From assembly GCA_023052935.1 (NCBI GenBank), contig CM041292.1, positions 80,920,169 to 80,984,168 of the forward strand: 64,000 nt of DNA, given 5' to 3'. The notes beneath the pieces were generated by a model. It was not told where the DNA came from. It saw only the letters and a list, made by a program, of their open reading frames with translations, and made no database searches. A program made the translations under genes and the position numbers. The stretch is from Piezodorus guildinii. Taxonomy: Eukaryota; Arthropoda; Insecta; Hemiptera; Pentatomidae. Below, piece after piece: positions 10,630-21,510 of this stretch (position 1 is its first letter; the number at the start of each line of letters is the position of its first letter).

Positions 10630-11600
10630 TAATTTAATAAAAAAATGTTTAACTACAATTAATACTAAAAGTGGACTCATAATAATAATAAACACAAAGG
10701 ATAGTTTAAATTTAGCGTATTTTAAAGAGTAAGGTGGCTAATGCTTAAGGAGAACATATACATACCCTGATTTCTGCCTCAGTTCCTCTCGTCAAAATAT
10801 ATAAAGTTTAACATAATATAAATATAACATAATATAAAATGAATAATGATTTCCTATTTCTTTAGTAGGAATTATAAGTAAATTTTAAATACCATTACAG
10901 AAATGAACACAAGATATTTTAAATTTGGAGTTATGTTTATATTATTTGTTTAAAGAAGTAATCGTAGGCATAAATAAATAAAGCTTAATAGATAATTATG
11001 ATAACAATCATCATAAGCAGTATGGTGGAGAGATGAGTGTCGTTCGCCCAGCATTCCATCTACTTAAGGGATCCTGAGATAAGAAATTTTAAAAATTAAT
11101 TTGAATCATAATTTAATAACAAAAAAAAAAATCCTCGTTAGAAAAACTTGAAAATAGTCTGATTTTTAGTATTATTTTGTAGAAAGATTTTCAAAATCAA
11201 TTTACAAATGTTAATGGCCCGCCAGTGATCGGATTGTTGTTCTGCTTTAACGGTAATGGAACACTATCGATAAATTGGAACTGTTCCGTTATGTGAATGG
11301 AACGGTTGGAACAGATACCTTTGGAATAGCTTAGGCCTTATGGACAGTAGGATAACATTAGCACGGCCATATCGAATTTGATTGCAACAGCTACATGACC
11401 TCTACAAGCCTCAGTCGTGGTCATAGTATCTGCATCGCTCAGTAAAAAAGTTTCTCCGTAATTGAACTTTAACGAATGGTTTTAAAAAATGCTGATTACA
11501 CAATAAAATAATATTTCATATTGAAAATTAAAGAAAAGTACACACAAATTAATTTAAAATATAGAAATTTAATAAGGTGTAGATTCTTTAAGATGAAGGT
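10630..11600. other. No recognised gene
   Basis: AT-rich non-coding sequence with one more GC-balanced patch (about 11220-11420) that has no recognised coding frame. Confidence 0.45.
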
Positions 11601-11638
11601 CAAATTCTGTGAATAAAATTGGAGGCTGATATATAACT

Positions 11639-11697
11639 CTTTTATTAAATATTAATGCACAACGTTTCGGTTAAAATGCCATCTTCAGGTGCAAAAG
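11639..11697 (-). ncRNA. Hammerhead-ribozyme-like motif (copy 2)
   Basis: On the minus strand: CTTTT pairs with AAAAG as the outer stem and GCAC pairs with GTGC as the inner stem. The core CTGAAGA (11688-11682) is followed by a GG/CC hairpin, GAAAC (11668-11664) and GTT. The architecture matches 5889-5955, although the stem sequences differ and keep their pairing. The same extra U follows the CUGANGA core. Probably the end of a Penelope-like element; the rest of that element is not recognisable. Confidence 0.5.
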
Positions 11698-11900
11698 AAC
11701 AATTTTATCTAATGTGAGTGGATGCTTACAACCAGAAGCCCCATGTCTGAATTTTCCTCAGATTCAGAGAGAAATTTAAATTTACATGTAAAGTGTAATA
11801 TTAATTTAGTTTTCATATAATGTTAATTTAAAAAACTGTGACTGTCGATTTGTGTCACTGATATTTCCCGTAAAGATTCTTCCATTTCTAACCTGGATCT

Positions 11901-12103
11901 TTTTTTTTTTTTTTTTTTTTTATTTATTCATTGAGCAATATTACAATCTGTCCAATTCAGGACATTTTTAATAGTGATAACGTACAACATTCATACTACA
12001 TTCACACGATATATACAAAACTATAAATTTATATAATAATAATAATAAAATATACATATATACAAAATAAAATCAATAAAAATATATACAATAGTCACTC
12101 ATA
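11901..12103 (-). mobile_element. Short retroposed fragment with poly-A tail and TSD
   Basis: Perfect 12-bp direct repeats TAACCTGGATCT (11889-11900 and 12104-12115) flank a 203-bp insertion that begins on the plus strand with a long poly-T, i.e. a minus-strand copy with a poly-A tail. The part next to the tail (ATTCATTGAGCAATATTACAATCTG-like) resembles the 3' end at 34515-34560, so it is likely a severely truncated LINE of that family. Confidence 0.8.
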
Positions 12104-12620
12104 TAACCTGGATCTAACCTGCGATTGTCGAATGTTTCTAAAAGCAAAACACTTACAATTTGACATAAATGTAATTATGTAGATCTGTAGATTTTATCCT
12201 GGCAGTAATTAAAACTACTAACCAAGAACAAAGAAACGTTATTTTTTTTATTTTATAATTTCATGAGGCTTAACATCGGTGATGCAATTTCTATGACCAC
12301 GTTTGAATGGTCATGAGTACATACATGAATGGTATTGTAAAGCTGATCATTCGAACCCAAAGTTCTAAAATACTGCTGAAAATTTTATAGAACAAAAACG
12401 CTGTCTCTGCGAAATTCAAAGACACAAAGGAACTGGGAATATAAAAAGTTACTATATTTTAATCAAACAATAGAATTGTTCGAAATAAGAGATTATTAAT
12501 ATCTCAAAAAATAACGATTGAGGACGTTGATATTTGCTGAAATTATATTATTTCGAATCGCTTGCCACTAAAAAAAATCAAACAGATAAAATTTATTTCG
12601 AATAAACTGATATCAGAACA

Positions 12621-12881
12621 TTGTCAGGACTCAGATTGTTGCTGTTACAATATTTTGATTGTAAATCTTTAATATTAGAAAAAATGCTGGCACTTAAAAT
12701 ATCAGATGTCGTACTTAAATATTCGAGATTTAATTCGATAAAGTTCGCTCAAAAACTCTTTAATTTATTTCTAAAGCGTGTAAACGAATCGGTGTTCGGC
12801 AACGATCAATACATCCGGGCCACTATGAACCGTTTACAGACCGAACCTCTGGAGATCATATGGTATAGTAATGCTTATTGA
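12621..12881 (+). CDS. Unidentified open frame (85 codons, no ATG start)
   Basis: An open stretch, starting from a TTG rather than an ATG, with a non-repetitive composition: it includes SLILEKMLALKISDVVLKYS, FNLFLKRVNESVFGNDQYIR and NRLQTEPLEIIWYSNAY. The first internal ATG gives about 67 codons. It may be a host exon, since a plus-strand terminal exon is suspected at 30120, or a mobile-element relic. I do not recognise it. Confidence 0.2.
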   Translation: MSGLRLLLLQYFDCKSLILEKMLALKISDVVLKYSRFNSIKFAQKLFNLFLKRVNESVFGNDQYIRATMNRLQTEPLEIIWYSNAY

Positions 12882-12897
12882 GTAATTACCTATCTCT

Positions 12898-13010
12898 AGG
12901 ATGAGGTAGATCAGCGGGTAAGGTACTGGACTTCGTGGATCCCTGAAGTGCTATCAACCTTTGAACGACCTTGGGACAACAGAACTCTGAATAAGGAGAG
13001 GAAAAATCTT
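12898..13010 (+). repeat. tRNA-like SINE head (tentative)
   Basis: GGTAGATCAGCGGGTAAGGT followed by ACTGGACT resembles a tRNA D-arm/A-box and anticodon stem; a weak B-box-like TTTGAACGACC lies about 50 bp downstream. No poly-A tail or TSD was found. Confidence 0.3.
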
Positions 13011-13271
13011 TTATAAGGGTTAAAAAAAGAGGCGATATCCACGATCAACCGAACAGCTTTCTAGAAGATAGGTTTTCTCCAGGTAAAATTTCTGGAAGAA
13101 AAACGTATTCACTACAAGAATTGCACCCAGGCACAAACGGTAGGTGTCCAGTATTCTTACCAACCGAGCAACCCCACTTCTAATTCTAAAAATATAAAAC
13201 ATGACATTTAAAGACATTTATTTTCTTCATACTTCATCGAAGCTTGTTAAGAAACTAGGCGGGCGCCCGCA

Positions 13272-13687
13272 CTACTTAGTACTAATGTTAATTGGCGGAA
13301 GTTTATCGTTAAACACAAGGCCCGCAATCAGACTCATTACGGCATCCAACATGATTAAGTATTGCATCAAATCATCCTTGCTTGTCCAGATAGCTTCGTC
13401 AATGATGAAAGGTATAAGCAAATATAGATTGTTCCAGTTATTCAAGCTATAGTCGCAGTATATGATAGTTCCCAAACTGAATGCTCGAGCCATTAGCAGT
13501 ATCTTTATATTAACCTCCTCAATACATATTTCGACAAATGGAACAACTAAATGCATAAGAGGCCACGCCCAATGCTTTGCGCAACCTCTGTCGGTTACTT
13601 CTGCAGCTATCAGAGGGAAGAATAATAGCATTGCTGCTCGATCGGAAGCTTTAATAACATCGTCCGTTTTGTCCGGAGCGTCCCAAA
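13272..13687 (-). CDS. Gene 2, paralogous terminal exon D
   Basis: A phase-1 exon: acceptor TTTTTTCAG ends at 13688, then 2 nt complete a split codon and 137 codons follow to a TAG stop. Joined to the exon at 33077-33236 it would give about 191 residues. It includes DAPDKTDDVIKASDRAAM, then the family motif FFPLIAAEVTDRGCAKHW, VPFVEICIEEV, YCDYSLNNWNNLYLLIPFII and a hydrophobic C-terminal stretch. AATAAA follows about 50 nt after the stop (near 13214-13224). It is clearly related to exons A, B and C by F-P-L-x3-E-V, a following Cys, P-x-x-E/D and a C...W segment. The function is unknown. It is the last in the array, about 19.4 kb from the first exon. Confidence 0.75.
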
Positions 13688-13954
13688 CTGAAAAAAATCA
13701 AATATTAATAGCAGTGGCATACGATCCTTAATTGAAATGAGTTTCGGTTCCTGTCTAGTTCTAATAATACTTCAGCCATGTCTGTAGAATATAATGCCTT
13801 AGGTTTTCCAAAAAAACAAGGATTAAGATGATGATAAAGTTAAAAGTATAACAATTTACGAAAAAGACGCAAGTTGTTCATTCTCACTAGTTGAAACATC
13901 ATTAGCATGCACTTACTACGTCTCGAATCAGAGCTAAACTACACGTTTTAACTT

Positions 13955-14300
13955 TATCTATTTATTTATTTGTTATCCTCCCCTGCCTTGAGGCAATACG
14001 GCTACTTGCAGCTAGGGGAAGTACCATAGATACAACCCACAGCTGCTATGAAACTAATCACACAGCAAGCTATTGGGTCATCACATGTTCGGTGGCCTTC
14101 TTCATTCATCTCCCCTAACCAAGGTAAAGTTGCTTAGACCAACTTGTTCCACCCGTACGCAAAGGCATTGTAGTACTGGTAGTTTGGTTTAGATATGAGC
14201 TGAGGGATATCGACCCCTGTCAGGACGTAGATTCCTGTGTCCCTCTGAAGCTTCATTCTCAATTCCTCATAAGCGTTACAAGAAAGGAGAATATCTTATA
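13955..14300 (-). mobile_element. LINE 3' fragment
   Basis: The minus-strand translation shows CNAYEELRMKLQRDTGIYV and NYQYYNAFAYGWNKLV, which looks like the C-terminal region of an I/Jockey-group element after its reverse transcriptase. It is followed by GCCTCAAGGCAGGGGA and an ATAAATAAATA tail. The same 3' tail occurs at 55840-55905, confirming a repeat family. Confidence 0.6.
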
Positions 14301-14309
14301 CTTTTTTTC

Positions 14310-15590
14310 AGATTTTTCGAGTAAGAACGCCCCATGGAAATTCGTTCTTCCTTCTGTCAGTCGAATTGCCTATAAGCCTTTGCAAAAGACAAGCCCATTT
14401 TAAAAAAACAAGGAGACAATTTTTAATTGGCGACCTAAAAATGTAGTAAAAATCAGTAGACTTCTTTTTAGATGAAGGGTCAAATGTCACTATCAAACAC
14501 GAAAACAAAATAGTTATTCCTCACTGGATGGGCTGAAGTTTCTTTAGGATATTTCCACTTCCATTCAAATGTAAGAACGGTTGAGAGTTTTTACTTCACT
14601 TGTCGTTATACTTTATTATACAATAAGGAATGCTTCAAATTGTGTGATCCTATAACGTAACCCTCTATCCAATAACTGTCAAATGATATTTTTTTTTTAA
14701 TTCTCACAAAAAAATGACTACGGTTGACAGTGGAAGGAAATTTTCGCAATCGTATGTAAAGTTGGTGAAGAAAAAAAACAACAGGACAGAAAAACAATGC
14801 TGAAAAAAAGAAGAAAGCCTAATAATAAAAATAAAAAACTTCTTATAATAACTTCTTTCTCAATTGCAGTCTTATTTCTTTGGTAAGAGAGGTAATAGTT
14901 ACAAAACGATTACGAACCAGGAAACATAGTCAAAAAAAGGAAATGGACTCTAGTAAAATAATCTACTATAATAATCTTTTATTACATTAGGTCACACATG
15001 TTAGCAAACTTACTATCTTTGACGCAACCTGTTGTACTGGTCAATTGAGCACATATAACAAGAACAAGTACATATAATAATGAAAACACACACACACACT
15101 ATATATATATTATATATAAATATTTTATATATATATATATATATATAATAAATTTAAGATCAATTTCAGTAAAAACTGCTTTTAATCTCTCTAAATTTTC
15201 TGTTATTTTTTTTTGTTCAAATTACAGAATATTCCAGTAAATTTTTTTAAAATAAAAATTTGAAACCGGTTAAAACCAGTTTTCTGGGAAAATTTCTATT
15301 CGAAAACTGGTTTTCTTAAATGTCGGTTTTTGTATAAGCCGTAAACAGTACTAACCTCTAACCTCACTATAGGTATTAAACTCAAGACTCTTTATCTGTT
15401 GTACAGGTATAGGTTTTTTTTCAAATTATCTATACTTCAGTTTTTAACTTTGATTAAGTTTATGAAATAAATACATTTGGAATAAAGGCCAGGATTTTAT
15501 GTACCATAAGTAAAAAAATCCAACCGAAAAAATGTTTGCTTCTAGAAATCTTAAGGCTGACACAGTGATACTGTAATAAATGTATGTAAT
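14310..15590. other. No recognised gene; small AC/AT microsatellite
   Basis: AT-rich sequence with an AC/AT compound microsatellite at about 15087-15147. No splice-bounded exon or element end is supported. Confidence 0.5.
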
Positions 15591-15599
15591 CATATAAAA

Positions 15600-16470
15600 A
15601 TGTTTGAAACTACTAAAGAAATAATTAAATTGAATTTCAATAGAAACATGTGTTTTATTAAAAAATATATTATTATCATATAAAAATATACGATTGTTTT
15701 AGACAATAATATAAGAATATATTATTATCTAAAACAATCAGTTAGTTTTAACGGCTTTTTATCACTGTTTATTAACATTTACAAGCTTTTGTATAAGATA
15801 ATATTTTTTCTAAAATCTTTAGATGTCCAACGGTATATTATACATATATACTGTTCTTATTTTCAAAAACACCAACATTGCATTAATAAGCATTTTGTCT
15901 CTTTTCTTCTTCAGCTGGTTATAAAATTCGTTCAACTTTTATATTTAGCCGTTTTTTAGCATTGCAATTCAGATGATATGGTTATTTTTATAGAATCTAC
16001 AAAATTAAAGGTACTTTAGAGGAAGAAAAATGAAAATATCAGGAGTTAAGCCTCTGTCAGACTATTTCAACCAGAATCAAACCTACATGATATTAAAGCG
16101 CATTATAATTTTACATTGATATAGGGAGTTTAATCAAAATCGTTAAAGCCGTTTTTGAGAAAATCGTAAAAAAAGTGCAAAATCATGGATGGTATTAAGT
16201 AACACTTCAAATTAGCTGATTTTAGTGAAAAAGTCGCTGTGACATCTCGCGCGTATGGTTTTCTAAAATTTGAAATTTCAGATTTGTACGTCTTTTTGTT
16301 TTTGCGCTAGACTTACCACATACGGACACATAGAACTTTTTTCATGACTTGGTTATTTGCTCTTAGGGGACCCTAAAACGTGTATTTCCGTCGAAATTTG
16401 GAATTCCAAAATTTTCACAATCGCAATACTTTCCCTTACTATGATATTTCATATATAGGTAAGAGAAAGT
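15600..16470 (-). repeat. Rep-A dispersed repeat
   Basis: This is collinear with 53134-53980: GAAACATGTGTTTTATTAAA near the left, AATCTTTAGATGTCCAACGG in the middle, TTAATCAAAATCGTTAAAGC, GGGGACCCTAAAACGTGTAT, and the end motif TCGCAATACTTTCCCTTACT. Non-coding. It lies between exons D and C of gene 2, in what would be an intron. Confidence 0.85.
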
Positions 16471-16805
16471 AAAATAGGTAATAGTTCAGATATGGCAATG
16501 AAATTCAGTACGCTTCAGGTTTTTATCAACATTGACAAGTAATGAGGTAATGAAAACAACAGTGATAAATTAGGATTTTTTTTTTAATTTGAGTTATTTT
16601 TAGTATACAGCATCAACATCTACCAATTTATAAATTTACTTATTTATGTTCGGGTTAAGTACTGCATTGCTTTATACATATAAAATAACAAACTGTCGTC
16701 CGTGACTACGTTTGGATCAATTTCTGTTATTATGTTCGCGATTAAGAAGTTTTTAAAAGAATATATTTAAAGTACTACTGCGTAAATGATATTTTTAGTT
16801 TTATT

Positions 16806-17310
16806 TTATTTTGGGAGAAGAACATTCTGATTTTCTCTGCAACCCGATCTTGACAAAGCGACATACAGTTGGCCGTGTGAAATGCAGTCTTGACGTAAAT
16901 CGATTATTACGTGTTTAAAAGTGTGCACCTGTGATTTATTAATTTTTGCGGCAAAAGAAAACTTAACGAGAAATTGTATTCTTTTAAAATTAATAGGTAA
17001 ATCATTTGGAATCATTGGGATGTGAGATTAATTTTTCCCATTTGCTTACCATAATAACTAACCATCGGGCGTTGATGACCTGGCTGTTGTACGCCCTAAA
17101 ACCGAACAAAACAAACAAACATTTTTCCCATTTTTTCCACATTTTCCATTGATTCACTCCTATTGGTCGCAGCGTAATGTTATATAGGTTATAAGCTCTT
17201 CCTCAATAAATGGACTATCCAACAAAAAAAGAATTTTTCAATTCGAACCAGTAGTTTCTGAAATTAGCGCGTTCAAACAAACAAACTCTGCGGCTTTATA
17301 ATGTTAGTGT
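16806..17310 (-). mobile_element. Helitron helicase C-terminal remnant
   Basis: The frame from 17015 to 16806 encodes FSFAAKINKSQVHTFKHVII followed by DLRQDCISHGQLYVALSRSG and ENQNVLLPK. These are the last helicase motifs (V and VI) of Rep/Helicase proteins of Helitrons (typically INKSQGQTF ... SHGQLYVALSR). The glycine/glutamine of motif V is altered (SQVHTF). Adjacent sequence 17140-17310 contains the block GCGCGTTCAAACAAACAAAC typical of arthropod Helitron non-coding regions. A 77-bp insertion interrupts it at 17044-17120. Remnant only. Confidence 0.75.
17044..17120 (+). mobile_element. 77-bp SINE-like insertion with 13-bp TSD
   Basis: Perfect direct repeats ATTTTTCCCATTT (17031-17043 and 17121-17133) flank a 77-bp insertion. 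It carries a GGGCGT...ACGCCC hairpin and an A-rich AACAAAACAAACAAAC 3' end. This looks like the 3' end of a retroposon inserted into the Helitron remnant. Confidence 0.75.
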
Positions 17311-17406
17311 AGATATTATAGAATAGAAAAAAATACAAAATAATATTGTAAACACTTTCAAATTGGTTCGTTTATTAAAATAGAGATAATTTACATTCAC
17401 CCTTTT

Positions 17407-17978
17407 TCATCTTTGTATATTAATACATTCCCCATTTTCGACAACCGTTTCTACTTTATTTATTGCAGTATCTAATGTACCTATTCTAGTATTTAATGTA
17501 TCACCATGTGTCATCTTCTTTTCTATTCTATTCATTATTGCAGTCGGGACAAGCGTGTCTATTATTTCAGACATGTCAGGGTGACTACACGTAAAGTACA
17601 TGGCAGTGACTAGGCTGGAGTAGGAGTAAAGGAGGGCGAGGATATCGTCTTTGATCGCTTTCTGCCAGGTCAACTCGCTAACTAGGTAGGGCACTACCAG
17701 ATACACACTTTTCCAATCATTTATCATGTAGTTACACCAGATGATTTCTATAACGCATGAAGTTCGTGTCACCAATTTTACGGAATCATCGACTGGAACC
17801 AAATAATAATCTATGGCTGGGAACAACAAGTTAAAAACGGCTAGCCTGCAATCCTTAAGGCAGCCCTCACTGAGGACTTCTGTCGTTACCAGTGGAAAGA
17901 AGAATATCTTCACAGCATGGTCTATCCGGTTGAGCATTTTGATTATTAAGGTCGTAATTTCATCCGCTGGTTGAACCA
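17407..17978 (-). CDS. Gene 2, paralogous terminal exon C (long C-terminus)
   Basis: Phase-1 exon: acceptor TTCCTTTTTCAG, 2 nt completing a codon, then 189 codons to a TGA stop. It includes QPADEITTLIIKMLNRIDHA, the family motif FFFPLVTTEVLSEGCLKD, FPAIDYYLVPVDD, WCNYMINDWKSVYLVVPYLV and a hydrophobic segment. It differs from its paralogues by about 50 extra C-terminal residues (TAIMNRIEKKMTHGD, TRIGTLDTAINKVETVVENG) that look like a short amphipathic/coiled helix. Joined to the exon at 33077-33236 it predicts about 243 residues. AATAAA lies about 30 nt after the stop (near 17375). The function is unknown. Confidence 0.78.
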
Positions 17979-17984
17979 CTGAAA

Positions 17985-20820
17985 AAGGAAAAAATATACC
18001 AAAAACAAGCATTGAGGCGTATGGAGAATTGCTAGGTTGGAACAAAATAAACAAATGTGTCATCTATCTATCTATATAGAAACTTTTTTTAGCTTGTCAT
18101 TTGTAAAATATAAGTTCTGTATTGAAATCATTGTCCGCTGGACCTCCGAAATAAGCGGAAGACTGCTAACCTAACCTTTCGAAAAATTTTCATATTTAAT
18201 TTCTTCCAATACTTAGAGGACACTTTCATTATGCTGCTTCTTAACAACACTGGGTATATTTTTTGATTGTTTATAAATTAAACAATTTTTTTTTTCAAAA
18301 TCAGAAAATACTTCTTACATAAAAGAAAAAAAAAATCTTTTTTATTGACTTTTATCCCACTACATGGAAAGGAAGCCCTAATAGATTGGATGCAACCCAC
18401 TTCAGTACAGGAAACGAAGCACTTTCAAAACGCCATGGTAGTTCTGTTTGTTTATTTTTAAACCGTCACCTCATTGAGTTATGTATAATCAGTTTTGAGA
18501 TGTGCACAACTTTGATGGGCTTATTTTTTAGGGTAACTAAACAATGAGTCGTTTTAGTAAGATACCCTGAACTGAATAATTTATACGCAAAACATGAGTG
18601 CCTAAATAAAGAGCAAAGTTTGGCCACTCTTTTAAATTTGTTTGTTTGTTAACATTCAGCTTTAAGAAAAAAAAAAAAAATTGTTAGTTGTTCCAAAAAA
18701 TAAACTATTTTCTAGGCTATTTCTAGAAAAAACGGTCCAAAATTTTACTCCCCTTTCTACCCAGTCCTTCTTACCAAGCTAAGTTATTCAATAATAAAGA
18801 CTTCGTAACGATTCTTATTTATTTTTTTTTTTTTTGCTGCCATAAAAATAAGAAAAACAGGTGAGAGCATATTTAATGTAATTTTGTTCCCTTATTGTTA
18901 GGTAGTTGAAAAACAACTACTTCCCAGAGTTATTTATTCTCTGCATGGATCGATTGAATTATTTGATCACCGTTGACTCAGAAATATAGCTTGATCCAAA
19001 GGATGCGATTAATTTTTTTCAAAACTTTTAAGCCGAAATTGCTCAATCTGCAGATTTTTTTCAGAATTAATTAGGTTTTGAACCACTGTGTGCCGGTCGG
19101 ATGTCTGTTAAAACGTTCAGTGAACAAACACAGCCGAAAGTAGAAAACGATTTCTTTTTACCTTCGACCTGGAAACTTTTCTTGAACAATTTTAATACTT
19201 TTGTGGCTTAGGTTTAGTATTATTCATACATTCTTCCCACGGGATTTTTTTTTCACCATTACACTTTCGTAATATGCAAAACGCTTTCTCTTCTTCCAGT
19301 ATTTGGTCTTAAATTATGATTGGCTCCTCATTTTATGTAAGTAACCGAATTGTAGAGTAGAAGCAAAAGATGGAAGAGCTGACGAGGGCAAAGCTACTAA
19401 GGGTGCTTGTAGTGTGCCAATGAAATAAGGCCAACGTTATGTAACAGATGCTTGCGGTCCATCTTGGAGATTTGGTAGCCAGGAATAATTTCCGATTAGG
19501 AGTTACTGGACAGGACCTGCTAGGGATAAAGGAATGAAAAATATAGAGTAAGAAAAGCAAAGTGGATCGGGGACATCTTAAAGATTAAGATTAATTCTTA
19601 AAGAAGAGAGACTCTTGAGTAGAATCCAAAAAGACATGGAGAAGCTCTGTCCTGGAAGAGGCTGGAAAACAAATCAGACTTGCGCAACCATCTAGAAAAT
19701 GCTTTTAACAAGGACCTGTGTCCCACGGAGGGATAATAGGAAATAAGTCATATAAATGGTTATAAACGATGTTATAGGATCAAAACAATCCAGTTCATCA
19801 AACCGACATAAGTTGTGAAACCGATTGTTTATTTCAAACACAAAGAAGTGCCAATAGCTTTCGTGAAGAAAATCTATGTACACAAGTGATAAACTTGAAC
19901 ATGATGTTGATGTTAATTTTGGTCGCCAGTGATTCATATTAAAAAACATCAGGAAATAGATTTATTATTATTACCCTATAATTATATATGTGTTTTTTCT
20001 TCCCTCCTCTCATGTAATGCTCCAAGCGTTAGTCACAACCCCACACACTTCTTGCTATTTTTGTTTACGCCCTTTCCCTTCTTATCATGCCGTATTTTCG
20101 CTGGACACTTGAAAATTTATTTTTCCGTCAAATTTAAAACCTATTAAACCTCATCATAATTATATTATTTCTCTCCTTATCGCGTGTCTTGACTGCGGCA
20201 TTGCAAGTCTGTTTTTAAGCAGAAATTCAGCTTAAAATTCTATTAAAAGAGTTTCGGTTGGCTGGTTGCAATGATACATTCAAAAGATTTTGGGACAGTT
20301 TTTCTTCCAATCCAGTTTCTGTTTATGCAGATTGTCTTATCTACCTCTCCTTGCTCCATCCTTGATATAATTAGTCAATTACTAATTATTATTATTAATT
20401 GTGCATGATAATTTCGTGACGACTTCTGTGTTTTTAAAACAGATTTCTTCCTAATAAATAAAGGAAAACGTATCGGAGGAATTCTCTACGAGAAGGGGTG
20501 TAAGTCATGGTGGTGATGCCCAGGCCTGCCTCCTTTTTCTCTTGGCCATAGTAAAAGCTGTTCGTGAGTATGGCAGAAGAATGGCATAGTTATGAGGTGT
20601 TTCCGTCTCCAAAATTTGGTGATGAAACATTGGTAGAAGAACAGTAACGACGTACGTGTCGAATCTTTATATTTAGTTTAAGCATGAATGAAATCTACCA
20701 GTGCATGTATAATCGAGGTCTGTTATATATTTCTGGACGATTCGCGATTCCGTGTTCAGAATATTGCCCTAAACTGACAAAATGAAAACGAATTTGAGTT
20801 TATTTTATTCATAACAGTTG
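17985..20820. other. No confident gene; possible LINE debris 19333-19740
   Basis: Mostly AT-rich. Around 19540-19740 the plus strand has a broken frame with a KWIGD...KTWRSS...EEAGKQIRLAQ-like pattern reminiscent of the extreme C-terminus of RTE-type elements, but it is too decayed for a firm call. I found no copy of the gene-2 first exon here. Confidence 0.35.
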
Positions 20821-20909
20821 TTTTTTTTATTTTTGAATTCCAGGTTTCAACGGAAATAGTTAAGAAATAGGTTTAGGGTCTCTTAAATCCAGATAACCAA
20901 CTCCCAAAA

Positions 20910-20954
20910 AAAGGTGTGTGTGCACGTATGTGTGTGTGTGTGTGTGTGTTTTGT

Positions 20955-20986
<32 letters not shown>

Positions 20987-21057
20987 TGGCGTGCGTGCGT
21001 GTGTGTGTGTTTGTATGTATTTGTGTGTGTGTGTGTGTTTTGGGGTGTGTGTGTGTT

Positions 21058-21121
<64 letters not shown>
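20910..21121. repeat. Long (GT)n microsatellite
   Basis: About 210 bp of GT dinucleotides with a few interruptions, at the position where other Rep-A copies carry a short GT/CA tract (e.g. 53859-53874). Open frames through it encode Cys-Val repeats and are artefacts. Confidence 0.95.
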
Positions 21122-21123
<2 letters not shown>

Positions 21124-21510
21124 TAAGTCTAGCGCGAAAACGAACAGACGTACGAAACTTAAATTTCATATTTAAGACAACTTTACGCCCGAGATGTTCC
21201 ACCATTTTTTTATAATATTGTTTTTTTTAATAAATTAAGTTGTAAGTGTTACTTTACATATTGGTATTCAAGTAAATTATTATTGTTATTTCTATTAGTT
21301 ATATGTAATCTTATTTGTAATACACCACCTGTGTTTGGGCTAAGGTATGTTGGTGGATGTTGCTGTAATATAAAATAAAAATCATCTTATTAGGACTGAT
21401 AAAAAGCGACAAAATTTAAAAGTTGAACGAATTTGATAACTAACTAAAGGAGAAAAGAGAAGTTTTTGGTTTTCTGAACATAAGAAACACAACATAGATG
21501 TATAATATAG

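Noticed and set aside
13201..13731. Plus-strand open frames over exon D
   Set aside because: Shadows of the minus-strand gene-2 exon, which has matching splice phase and paralogues.
20914..21215. Cys-Val and His-Thr repeat proteins on both strands
   Set aside because: Pure translations of the GT/CA microsatellite.
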